From Rhipicephalus microplus (Eukaryota > Arthropoda > Arachnida > Ixodida > Ixodidae), in the NCBI RefSeq assembly GCF_043290135.1, contig NC_134705.1, positions 55,901,271-55,965,270 on the forward strand: a DNA stretch of 64,000 bases. The letters are read 5' to 3'. The stretch's first letter is position 1; each line of letters starts with the position of its first letter. The notes under the pieces are model-generated. The model was not told where the DNA came from, searched no databases, and saw only the letters and a list, made by a program, of their open reading frames with translations. A program made the translations under genes and the position numbers. Shown here piece by piece: positions 12,193 to 21,519 of the stretch.

Positions 12193-12430
12193 GCCCCGCC
12201 GCGTTGTTCTAGTGGCTAAGGTACTCGGCTGCTGACCCGCAGGTCGCGTGATCGAATCCCGGCTGCGGCGGCTGCATTTCCGATGGAGGCGGCAATGTTG
12301 TAGGCCCATGTGCTCAGATTTGGGTGCGCGTTAAAGAACCCCAGGTGGTCGAAATTTCCGGAGTCCTCCACTACGGCGTCTCTCATAATCATATGGTGGT
12401 TTTGGGACGTTAAACCCCACATATCAATCA
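12193..12430 (+). mobile_element. tRNA-derived SINE, full length, with 14-bp target duplication
   Basis: It begins GCCCCGCCGCGTTGTTCTAG. A box-A-like TGGCTAAGGTACTCGG and a box-B-like GTGATCGAATCCCG indicate a tRNA-derived pol III promoter. It ends in GTTAAACCCCACATATCAATCA. The target duplication ATGTTTGGATGTGT flanks it at 12179-12192 and 12431-12444, inside a satellite monomer. It resembles the ixodid tick SINE Ruka as I recall it; that name is from memory and was not checked by alignment. Confidence 0.88.
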
Positions 12431-12672
12431 ATGTTTGGATGTGTCGTTTACCTTCATCATCTGTTTACGTCGCGTGATACAAAATTTAGTATATGTGGAG
12501 CTAGCAAACTGGCCACGAGTACGCTATAAGCATGGTATGTTGACATGTTCCTACATGACACGCGTGTCAGGATTATCATGTTTCCACTAGTCATACACCT
12601 TCGTCTATTGACGTCACGTAACACAGAATTTGGAATATGTGGAGCTATCAAAACGGTGGCGAGTGCATTATG

Positions 12673-13070
12673 AAGGGCCCAATATCCTTCAATCTAGCGT
12701 TGACGCTCGAGCACGCTGGGCACAGCGACACTACGTTAGCAAAACGCGAGCACTGTATAGTCTGACGACAGGTGCGACCAGCATCCGTCGGTGCCACCCA
12801 ATGGCAACTGGAATGAAATGCGACATGCTGCATTTAGTGCCGATGCGTTACCAAGACAACATTGTGTCTTCCTCTTTTCAATATGGAGGGACGCCGGACG
12901 TCCCTCCATATTGCGCTGCGTTGCTTTGACGCGCATGCGTCAAAGCAACGCAGCGGGCCTGCGAGTATATGGCAGGACCGGCGCCTGGCATGGCAATGCC
13001 AGCGTGACGCGACGAAATGAATGCCGGCGAGCACGCGCACCGCGTCACGTCAAAATGTTTTGCCGCCTTG
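12673..13070. mobile_element. Unidentified insert of about 395 bp in the satellite, with twin hairpins
   Basis: The sequence from GAAGGGCCCAATATCC to about GCCTTGACTTA interrupts a 147-bp monomer, and the anchor spacing shows roughly 395 extra bases. It is more GC-rich than the satellite. Two abutting perfect hairpins sit near its centre (12879-12955). No terminal inverted repeat or clear target duplication was found. It may be a short non-autonomous element whose family I do not know. Confidence 0.5.
12879..12955. repeat. Two abutting perfect inverted repeats
   Basis: Hairpin 1 has 15-bp arms at 12879-12893 and 12899-12913 with a CCGGA loop. Hairpin 2 has 19-bp arms at 12914-12932 and 12937-12955 with a GCAT loop. 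Both are perfect, and no base separates them. Confidence 0.9.
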
Positions 13071-13184
13071 ACTTAGGCATGTAGTCATGTTCTCACATGA
13101 CACGCATGTCATGATTATCATGTTTGCACCAGTCACATAAGTTCGTCATCCATTGGCGTCACGTATTACCAAACTTGGCATATG

Positions 13185-13439
13185 TTTGATTGATTGATTG
13201 ATTGATATGTGGGGTTTAACGTCCCAAAACCACCATATGATTATGAGAGACGCCGTAGTGGAGGACTCCGGAAATTTCGACCACCTGGGGTTCTTTAACG
13301 TGCACCCAAATCTGAGCACACGGGCCTACAACATTTCCGCCTCCATCGGAAATGCAGCCGCCGCAGCCGGAATTCGAACCCGCGACCTGCGGGTTAGCAG
13401 CCGAGTACCATAGCCACTAGACCACCACGGCGGGGCAAA
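13185..13439 (-). mobile_element. tRNA-derived SINE, full length, with 14-bp target duplication
   Basis: This is the same family as 12193-12430 in the opposite orientation, with a GATTGATTGATT tail on its left side and the tRNA-like head (box B as GGAATTCGAACCC on the plus strand) on its right. The target duplication AAACTTGGCATATG is at 13171-13184 and 13440-13453, again within a satellite monomer. Confidence 0.88.
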
Positions 13440-14099
13440 AAACTTGGCATATGTGAAGCTGGCGAAACGGCCGCGAGCGCATCATCGGTGTGGCATGTAG
13501 TCATGCTGTTACATGACACGCATGTCGTGATTATCATGTTTGGATGTGTCATTTACCTATGTTGTCCTTTCGCGTCGCGTAATACCGAGTTTGGTAGATG
13601 TAAAGCTTGCGAAATGGCCTCGAGCGCATCATAGGCATAGCATGTAGTCATGTTGTTACATGACATGCATGTCGTGTTTATTATTCTTGTACCAGTATCA
13701 TACGTTCTTCATCCATTCACGTCTCGTAATACCAAATTTAGTATATGTGACGCTTCCGAAACGGCCGCGAGCACATCATGAGCGTGGCATGTAGTCATGT
13801 TGTTACGTGACACGCGTGTCTTGATTTTCATGTTAAGTGTGTCGCTCGTGTTCGCCATGCAATGATACTATACGATACCAGCTTTGCAACATGCCATGTT
13901 AACAAAACCACCGCAAGAGTTACAGGGCCATGAAATGTAAATCATGACATTCATGACATACATGTCATGCTTTTCATGTTATGACCAGTCAAATATGTTT
14001 TCATACAGTCATGTTATGCCATATCTAGTTTGGTATTGATACCACTATCGAAACGGCCAGGAGAGCGAAAAGTCGTAGGCGGCTAGACAGATAGATACG

Positions 14100-15180
14100 C
14101 TGAGAGTCGCCAAAGTTCGCTTAGAAATGAAGGAAGCAAAATAGGAGGAAAAGAACGGCAGGGTGGTTAACCAGCCTATAGGCAGCCGGTTTGCTATCCT
14201 GCGCATGAGAGGGGGATGGAGGAGGTGAAAGATAGAGAGCAGAAAGGGAAGAGAGATGAATACGTCACATTCGGCAGCACACGCGCGCACACTCATAGTC
14301 CAGTCCTGTCTTTCGCGGTGTGTGACATAGCTGTTACAGCAGCTTGTTCAAGTCAGTGTCGCGTAGGAATTTCAACAGAGCTTTTGTCGCCTTCTGTTGA
14401 AATGTATTCTCTCGGGCACTTGACACAATAGTGTCTACAGACATTTGGCTGTTGTCGATGCGCGCAAAAACGGACGCCAGTGACTTTCTCTGGATGTCAT
14501 ACAGCGGACAGTCGCACAGGATGTGGTGTAGCGTCTCTTCGAAATGACAGGCATCGCAGAGAGCGTTGTCGGCCATTCCTATGACAAAGAAATAAGATTT
14601 TGTAAATGCCACTTGTAGCCATAAGCGATGAAGAAGGGTGGCTTCTCTTCGTTTGAGCCCAGTGGGCTTGCGGAGAGCCATCAAAGAGGACAGGTGTTGT
14701 TGACGATTCGTCTCGTTGCTTGGTGGGCACCATAGTGAAAACGTGATTTCACGCGCAAGTCGTCGAACATTACTGAAAGCATCGGTCCGCGAAAGTGGTA
14801 TGGCTTCTTCTCGTGTTCTTTCAAGAGCTGCCTGCCCGGCAGTATCGGCATGTTCGTTCCCTATAACGCCGCAGTGACTTGGCAGCTACTGAAACGTCAC
14901 GTGATGCCCTTTCTCATGTGAAGTGTGGAGGAGACATCGAATTTTGAAAACAAGCTGTTCGTACAGACCGCGACGCAGTGCCGAGAGCACAGATTGTAGG
15001 CAGCTGTTGAGTCGCTGAAAATCGACCATTGTTGCGGTGGTTTCCGATTGACCACACAAAGTGCAGCGCGCAAAGTAGCTAGTTCCTCTGCTGTAGATGC
15101 CGTGGAGTGGTAGTCCTAAAGCTGATGGTAACACATCTTGCTGGGAAAACTACTGCAATGCTTCGCATTTAGTATTGTGA
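14100..15180 (-). pseudogene. 3' end of a LINE with RNase H and C-terminal zinc motif
   Basis: On the minus strand, 15134-14886 contains SETTATMVDFQRLNSCLQSV, a decayed RNase H segment (expected Glu then SDSKAALQ-like). The frame 14684-14334 gives LKRREATLLHRLWLQ then LCDACHFEETLHHILCDCPL, a Cys-His motif common at the C-terminus of RNase H-bearing LINE polyproteins. The 3' UTR runs to about 14100, close to the end of the satellite. The 5' part is missing. Different from LINE-B and LINE-C in the parts I compared. Confidence 0.7.
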
Positions 15181-16019
15181 GAAGAGCAATGCGTGCGTGT
15201 GGGCGTGTCTACCCTCTCTATATTTAACGTTTACTAGATCTTGTGGTACCACTCAATTCTCGTGATGCATTTCAGGCAGCGTGCAGTAGTTTATTCGTGT
15301 TTAACGCCCGTAAGGTATTATATAAATATTCTGAATTTCGGCTTGAAGCTTATCGTCATTGTGATTGGCGTGCATGTGCTGCAAATGACTAACGTTAATT
15401 GCGAATCAACCTAACCTTATTTTTTGGTGAATGAGAGAAACATAGTAAGAGGAGTAACTTTACTGTTGGTCCCCTAATTTCGCGTTTTCGCCGGACCGCC
15501 TAACATTATTTCTGTTTTCTTCGGGCCCTTCTTTAGTCATACTTTAACATGTATTTCTGTTACATCTCAAAATTATTTATTTCGTGAATCATCGCCGGCA
15601 TTATTAAAAGTGCAATATTTTCCGCAGAACTGAAATAACAAAGATAATAAACGTTAAGCCTTATTATTTTGTTTTCGTTCTACTTTTTATTATTGTGAAA
15701 GTACCGCAAATCCAATTCAAGAGATTCTAACTCTTACTGAGCGCATTATCGATCATGATTTTCTTGCTTTTTTTGAGGTCTACTGTGGTTATGGGGCCGT
15801 TTATTAGCACGTAATAAACTGTTATGTAGCATAGGCTACTACAAATATGAGTATTGCTATTGACACTTTATTTTGTCATATTCGTACTTACGTCGTTGCC
15901 GTAAGTCTCTGCTTATATGTAAATATTCGTGTTTCTTTATAGGTTGACTTTTTCGATTTGTCAGGGGCAGCAAAATGTACGGAACTTTTTTCTAGGGAGG
16001 GGGGAAGGGGGAAGCAGGT
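15181..16019. other. AT-rich intergenic, nothing recognised
   Basis: No open frame with a domain and no clear repeat. Confidence 0.4.
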
Positions 16020-16690
16020 GTTTAACCATACTTCATTATGTTTATGCGTGTAGTTTGTTTGTGGGCGCGTACATAAACACATGCAACCACGCACTCCTGC
16101 CTTGGCCAGGTGTCAACACAATTTTCGTACCTATAGTTAGTTTTGATAGTAATGAGGTGTGCATGGCACTACCATGGTTCTATGCTTGAGAGAACTGAAA
16201 GACGTAGCTTTAATAATCCGTGGTCCCGAAACGGTGATAGGATCTTTCTCACGCCAAGAAAATTGTTTAGGCTATAGGACAAAAACAAAAGTACTTTTGA
16301 TGTAATTATTTCAAATTTTCGTTCATCGTTTTGAATATCTCCACAATGAATATAACATTATATTGTGCATGCATAAACGTGCCTTGTATTGTTATGATCT
16401 TGACATCCGCATTCGTTTGCAGGTAAAGTTTGCAGATTTGCACAGCATAATCGGGACACGCGCATACGTTTCACACATTATATATAGGTGTTTGTGTTGT
16501 TAAAGAAAACCTATTTCTCATTGATTCCTTAAGAGCACACATTAGGTATCCAAATATTTTTTTATATTTTTAGACACATTGCAAAATATATCATAATATT
16601 GATTTGCAGCGCATGTTTGATTACAAATAAACTGCGTCGTATTTTGCAGGTATGTTTCTTGCTATAGGCCACCACTCTATCAATGACAGA
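16020..16690 (+). repeat. Unknown repeat, copy 2 (paired with 9710-10480)
   Basis: It shares ordered short blocks with 9710-10480: CATGGTTCTATGCTTGA, GTGATAGGATCTTTCTC, TGTTATGATCTTGACATCCG and CTGCGTCGTATTTTGC. The two copies differ by many substitutions and indels. No domain is seen. Confidence 0.5.
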
Positions 16691-17452
16691 AATATTTCAC
16701 TTTTTACAGGCTCAATATTTTCGAAGTATTTTACATGACTCAATTCTACAAATCGACTACAAATTGAGTACCGATTGCGTTACTACAAGTTTGGTTACTG
16801 TGATTCGGTTTCTGGTGGCATCTATAAAACTCTTACGACAGAAAGACTCACGAAAACATACGATTGATGACATCACTGCTGTTTATTCCTATATTTGCTC
16901 GAGTACAAGAGTTTGCTCAGTATTATACACTGCACCATGATTCAGAAGCATAGCCTCAGAGGGACGGGACTTGGACAATGCCGGTAAAAGAAGGATACAT
17001 AGTTCCCATGCTGAGTTATAACACCTTCACACCTAGGATATTTTGTGTGCACCAAGTGTCTCACTAAGCACACAGTGCTCTAGTAGATGCCTCAAGGCCT
17101 TCAACGTGCACTTTCGTGACGTTCAGGATGGTAACTATATGTGGATCAGAGGGTTCTGACCCCCACCAGATTTTTGTAATTCTTTAGCTTTTCGGGAGAT
17201 ACAAAATTGGGTCCACGCCTTCAAATCGACCACCATTGCCAAAGTTAGCCGATTTACACAAACCCAGGCGGGTATGCTTGAATTCGTTCAATTATTTCTT
17301 CGCAGTATCAACTTCCAAGACAAGCACATTCCATGAATGACGATGGCACGAACGCAGATCAAAGCAGCAATTTAAATACAGAAAGTATAAATCTGCTACT
17401 TCAGGTGCTTATTAGCAAAGCAAGACACATACAGTCATTGAGACACACACAC

Positions 17453-17456
<4 letters not shown>
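16691..17456. other. Intergenic, nothing recognised
   Basis: An open frame at 16683-16940 carries no motif I recognise. Confidence 0.35.

Positions 17457-17548
<92 letters not shown>
17457..17548. repeat. (TA)n microsatellite
   Basis: An almost pure TA repeat of about 90 bp, slightly imperfect at its right end (TATGTATATATATACG). Confidence 0.95.
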
Positions 17549-17727
17549 CGCTCACGGCTGGTTATTTTTTCATCCACTTTTCTTTCTTATTTACATTACA
17601 TTGGTTCTAATGACTTCCCCTGTACATTCCTTGGCATTAGTGTCTGTTAGATCTCAATAATATTGTGTTAAAACACGGAAAAACGAGCCCTTAAGTATAC
17701 ACTTCTTTTCCTTATATAAATATATAA

Positions 17728-17819
<92 letters not shown>

Positions 17820-17826
17820 ATATGAA
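17728..17826. repeat. (TA)n microsatellite at the 3' border of the PLE tandem
   Basis: A TA tract of about 100 bp that directly abuts the PLE terminal sequence. A similar TA tract lies at the other border (37884-37912), consistent with insertion of the PLE tandem into a TA microsatellite. Confidence 0.9.
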
Positions 17827-18765
17827 AGTAATATATGAAAGTAGATGCGCTTTCACATAACAACTGTTTATTGTGCCGATGTTTCGACGGGAACCCCGTC
17901 TTTTTTAAGGCATAATAATATTTACACATGTTCCGTGTCTTCTTATAGCCTGTCGAGACAGGAGGAAAGGGGTCAAAAGAAAAGTAGAAAAAAGGAGAGA
18001 AAAAAAAGAAGAAGAAACAGCGAAACGGGAGGAGAAACATTAAATAAAATATAGAAAATCTAGGAGAAGAAGCAAGACCGACACGGCGTAATTAGAAAGG
18101 GGCAGCATCTCAACAGAGTAGGGCAGAGGTAGATAAGCAATGTCATCATTGTCAACAATACCTCCCCCGCACCCACTGTTCCCCAAGTGGGCAGTGCGCC
18201 GCCGTTTTTGTATTTCACCATTTCACCTTTCCGTGTAGTCGGCTGGCGGCTCGTTCCTCTTTGAAGTTTAAGACAAGTTAAAGGGGAGAGCTTAAGCGCT
18301 TCGAGTGTGTGCTGGTGGCGTCGGGAGAAATGAAAAAGCCGGTGATTGAGGCACCGCCATCGATATTCATTATATGCAATGGCTCCTTGTCAGTTAAGCA
18401 ACAGAATGTGCGTTAAATATTAAAGAAGAAAAAAAACAGGGGGCAGGGGGGAGACTGTACGACATCCGGGACAGTCACCACACAGTTGCGGCCCACTGGG
18501 AAGACATGCGCGCATGTATGAAAAAGTGAACGAAACCACCTAGCTGTCAGCTCCTTGTCAGTGAAGGAACAGAATGTGCGTTAAAACCTAAAGAAGAAAA
18601 AAAAAGAAAAGAAAAAGGGGGGGGGGGGGACCGTACGACATCCGGGAGCACTTATCTGTGCGTTCCGGCTGTGCTAGATGAGGCAAATCATTTCTATGTT
18701 GTCAGATGCATAGGCCAAAAGCTTTGTTAGCGGGTAATAGTATTGTCGTAATGAAACCGGACTGA
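17827..18765 (-). repeat. PLE-1 3' region / pLTR-like repeat
   Basis: It begins (plus strand) GAAAGTAGATGCGCTTTC and is closely similar along its length to 22722-23636. It contains a hammerhead-like motif near 17874-17912 and an internal repeat of the block CAGCTCCTTGTCAGTGAAGG (a variant near 18381 and again near 18545). Purine-rich AAGAAAAAAAAG and poly-G stretches (for example 18617-18629) mark the ends of those internal units. The exact pLTR limits cannot be fixed without more copies. Confidence 0.7.
17874..17912 (-). ncRNA. Degenerate hammerhead-like motif in PLE-1 terminal region
   Basis: The minus strand reads GCCTTAAAAAAGACGGGG, then TTCCCGTCGAAACATCGGC: a stem (GACGGG/CCCGTC) followed by GAAAC and then ATC. 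Penelope-like elements are known to carry minimal hammerhead ribozymes with CUGANGA, a stem, then GAAAC and a GUC-type cleavage site. The stem and GAAAC are present here, but the CUGANGA box is not conserved, so activity is doubtful. Confidence 0.4.
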
Positions 18766-20622
18766 TTAGAGAGAAGCGTTTGAGTCTTTTAGCGGTCGTA
18801 ACGCTGACAGAGTGCCTGGGTGTTCATTTATTCCGTATTTTAATGTGTTAAATTTGTAGATAAAATAAGATTCCCGTTGTTCCCGTTTTCTGATTGTTCG
18901 AAAGTTGTTTTCTAGTAGTGTAACCCCGATGTCATCAAAGCTGTGGTCTTTTATTGTGCAGTGTTTTGAAAGTGGAAGGCCTGGCAGAGATCGTACATGT
19001 GCCCGATGGTTGTTCAATCTAATTCTAAACGGAGTGTCTGTCTGGCCCACGTATTGCTTGTTACATTCCACACATTCCAGGAGGTATATGACGTTGTCTG
19101 AGTCACAGTCTAGTGCACCTCTTATGCTGTGCTTAAAATCCGAGTGGGTGCTTTTTGCCACTGTCTTTGTCTGCATGTGTTTGCATACCTTGCAACTGCT
19201 TTTTCCGCAAGAGTGACACCAATTTTGAGATTTCACACCTATCTTTGAATTTATTAACTGATTCTTTATATTTTTCGGCCGTCTGTATACAACACAAGGA
19301 GGAGAAGTGAAAATTTTGGATAGTCGCACGCTCTGTTCCAATATGTGAAAGTGTTTTCTTAGGACCTTGTTTATGTTCGGTGGGTTGCTCGTGAAAGGTA
19401 ATAGCAAGATTTTGTTGCGGTGTTGGTCGGTGTTTCTCTGGTGGTTGAGAAGAATCTGGCGGTCCAGATTTTCAGCTTTTTTGATAGCGTCGCCATTGAT
19501 AGCTGGCGGGTATTTTTGATTAAGGAGTACGTCGCGCATATGCGTGTTGTTTTTGTGAAAGTCCTCGGTGCGGGAGCAGATTCGTCGGAATCTGTGTGCT
19601 TGGGAGTAGGGATTGCTGGTCTTGCAATGTCGCGGGTGGCAGCTTTTAAAGTGCAGGTATTGTTGCCTGTCCGTAGGTTTTCTGTATACGCTAGTTACCA
19701 ACGCACCATCGTCAACTCGAATGAATACATCAAGAAAGTTTATTTCAGTGTTATGGTAGGAGTGTGTGAAATAAATGCTGGGGTGTACCTGGTTGAATGC
19801 CTGTATGAATTTGAGGAGCTCGTTTTCCGAATGTGTCCAAATTAGAAATATATCATCTAGGTACCGTTTATAGAATAATGGTTTGATATCACAAGATGAA
19901 AGAAAATTGGACTCTATGTGGTGCAAGAATATGTTAGCGTAGTTTGGGGCCATTCTTGTACCCATTGTCGTGCCGCTGATTTGAAGGTAGTACTGGTTGT
20001 TAAATTCAAAGCTGTTCAATTCAAGTACAAGTCTTGTGAAGATTTCAGGTACTTTTTTGCTTGGATAAGCGACAGGGTAGTGTGTTCCATACAATTCAAC
20101 AAGCGCCCTTACACGATCATCATGTGGGATATTTGTGTAGAGTGAACTAACATCCAATGTTACGAGAAATGCACGGTCTGGAATTTTCACGTCTGCTGTT
20201 TCCCGAAAGAAATAGTTTGTGTTACGCAAGAAGGACTCATGTGTGGGTGGTATGTCTTTGATTAAAGAATCAATATAACTGGAAATCGGTTCCATTAACG
20301 TTCCCGTGCCTGATATAATGGGTCTGCCAGGGTTATTCTCTTTATGAATCTTCGGCAGCATGTAAAAACGACCAGGCGCCGAATGTACCGTAATAAGTGC
20401 CTTTTTAAGCTTTGAATTAATGGCGCCTTCACGTGTGAGATCCTCTAGGGTTGTTACAATGATCTTTTTGTGCTCCGTGGTAGAGTCAAAGTCGAGGTGT
20501 TTGTAGAATTGTTTGTTATTTAGTTGTCGATTGCCATCCTCAATGTAGTCCGATCTATTCAGAACAACAATTGCGCCTCCTTTGTCTGCTGGTTTAATGA
20601 CGAGACTTTCGTAGTTGCTCAT
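18766..20622 (-). CDS. PLE-1 reverse transcriptase with GIY-YIG endonuclease
   Basis: An open frame of 618 codons from an ATG at 20622. It opens with VIKPADKGGAIVVLNR, the conserved start of Penelope RT cores. RT motif A is TLDVSSLYTNIP (Asp about 157), motif B is GTTMGTRMAPNYANIF, and motif C is RYLDDIFLIW (YLDD about 254-257). A Cys/His linker CHSCGKSSCKVCKH lies at about 469-482. The GIY-YIG nuclease has VIYLLEC (511-517), QYVGQT (523-528), the RIRLNNHR arginine and a Glu near 585. The protein would cut DNA and copy its own RNA at the nick, in the nucleus. Upstream, the same frame continues through a TAG at 20635-20637 into the N-terminal region, so the ATG may not be the ancestral start. 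Confidence 0.93.
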   Translation of the reverse strand: MSNYESLVIKPADKGGAIVVLNRSDYIEDGNRQLNNKQFYKHLDFDSTTEHKKIIVTTLEDLTREGAINSKLKKALITVHSAPGRFYMLPKIHKENNPGRPIISGTGTLMEPISSYIDSLIKDIPPTHESFLRNTNYFFRETADVKIPDRAFLVTLDVSSLYTNIPHDDRVRALVELYGTHYPVAYPSKKVPEIFTRLVLELNSFEFNNQYYLQISGTTMGTRMAPNYANIFLHHIESNFLSSCDIKPLFYKRYLDDIFLIWTHSENELLKFIQAFNQVHPSIYFTHSYHNTEINFLDVFIRVDDGALVTSVYRKPTDRQQYLHFKSCHPRHCKTSNPYSQAHRFRRICSRTEDFHKNNTHMRDVLLNQKYPPAINGDAIKKAENLDRQILLNHQRNTDQHRNKILLLPFTSNPPNINKVLRKHFHILEQSVRLSKIFTSPPCVVYRRPKNIKNQLINSKIGVKSQNWCHSCGKSSCKVCKHMQTKTVAKSTHSDFKHSIRGALDCDSDNVIYLLECVECNKQYVGQTDTPFRIRLNNHRAHVRSLPGLPLSKHCTIKDHSFDDIGVTLLENNFRTIRKREQRESYFIYKFNTLKYGINEHPGTLSALRPLKDSNASL

Positions 20623-20634
20623 CTGGAGTAGTGC

Positions 20635-21519
20635 CTATTTTTCTTTTTTTGATATGTTATTCATGCTTGGTTTCTGCACCTTGTACGCATGTATAACATT
20701 TTTTTGAACCGCGTCTATATAAAGATCTAGATGTCGATCTCTGTTGGCGTCTGGGGTCCATCGCCGTCCGATTACGCCGCGAAAAAGTGCGTTGTCTTTT
20801 TCGGGTTTATCGAAGAAACATTCCTCCGATTGTAAATTTCGTGCGAAGTCATCTAGGTCTTTTAGGAGCATGAATTCATCGTACCTTCCGTTGCCAGGGC
20901 AGAATGTAAGTCCGCGTGATAGTATACCGCGTGTAAGTCCACGTGATAGTATACGCAATTCTTCTTTGCTAAGTTCTTTATCGGAAAGGCTAATAACGTT
21001 AGGCTCTTTGGGGTGTGGTGGCAATTTTTTTTTGAACGTGAGATGGTTTGGTTTTTTTTTCTGTAAGCAGCAGTGGGTATAGCTTGTGACACATTGTCCC
21101 GCGCAAATTTCTTCCTCTTAAGTTTTTGAATTTCCTCCGTTTCTTTTGTGCTCAAATACGTCGAGTTCTTTAGCTTCCCACTCCGAAAGAGAAAAGTTAT
21201 TTTTTATATACCGCTCCTCGTCTGTCAGAGCGTTTAGAGTCTTTCTACAGTATTCAATGGTGACCTTAGTTAGCTCCTGTGTGGCGTGATCGAGAATTTC
21301 TTTCCACCGTTTCATTTCCCCTTCGGCAAAGTTATGCATCGATGGTGTCAGCGACAAGCGCAGCCCCTTCGGAGCCGTACCCGCCAGTACATATTGTTCG
21401 AGGCTTTGCACGTGAAGTTCGTGCCGTATTCTTTTGTCAATAACTTCTCTAAGTTTAAGAAAATTTGGACCCGTTCTATGGCCTAGTTCATCTGAAACGG
21501 ACGGTGTTTGCCCACTCAC
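20635..21519 (-). pseudogene. PLE-1 N-terminal polyprotein region, frameshifted
   Basis: Frames in order on the minus strand are 21519-21118 (LKLREVIDKRIRHELHV, LRLSLTPSMHNFAEGEMKRW), 21155 to about 21030 (basic EIQKLKRKKFARDNVSQ), then 21024-20635 (EPNVISLSDKELSKEELRIL, then GLTFCPGNGRYDEF), which is a region that normally precedes the RT core in Penelope proteins. Two frame changes (near 21150 and in the T-run at 21025-21033) break it. The last frame is in register with the RT ORF but ends in TAG at 20635-20637. A 27-bp tandem duplication gives RILSRGLT-RGILSRGLT. No segment starts with ATG. Overlap with the SGNH frame (21488-21519) hints at an original single polyprotein. Confidence 0.75.

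Larger units (their letters stand above)
12125..14075. repeat. Satellite array, 147-bp period, at least seven monomers
   Basis: The anchor CATGAC-ACGCATGTCATGATTATCAT recurs with variants at 12155, 12554, 13096, 13512, 13659, 13806 and 13952. Uninterrupted neighbours are 147, 147 and 146 bp apart. Subtracting each SINE with its duplicated target from 12155-12554 and 13096-13512 gives exactly 147 both times. The 12554-13096 interval holds an extra insert of about 395 bp. Each monomer also contains GTCACGTAATACCAAATTTGG-like and CGAAACGGCCGCGAGCGCATCAT-like blocks. Monomers are noticeably diverged, so the array is old. Confidence 0.85.

Noticed and set aside
12193..12280. Functional tRNA gene
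   Set aside because: Box A/B-like sequences belong to a SINE with a long non-tRNA body and flanking target duplications; no cloverleaf could be drawn with confidence.
12125..14075. CRISPR-like spaced repeat
   Set aside because: The period is 147 bp with the whole monomer repeating; there are no short identical repeats with unique spacers, and the DNA is eukaryotic.
17333..17650. Open frame with a long Tyr-Ile repeat
   Set aside because: It is the translation of the (TA)n microsatellite; the same applies to 17654-18040 and 43645-44034.
19420..19845. Plus-strand open frame of 141 codons
   Set aside because: Antisense shadow of the PLE-1 RT ORF; no domain of its own.
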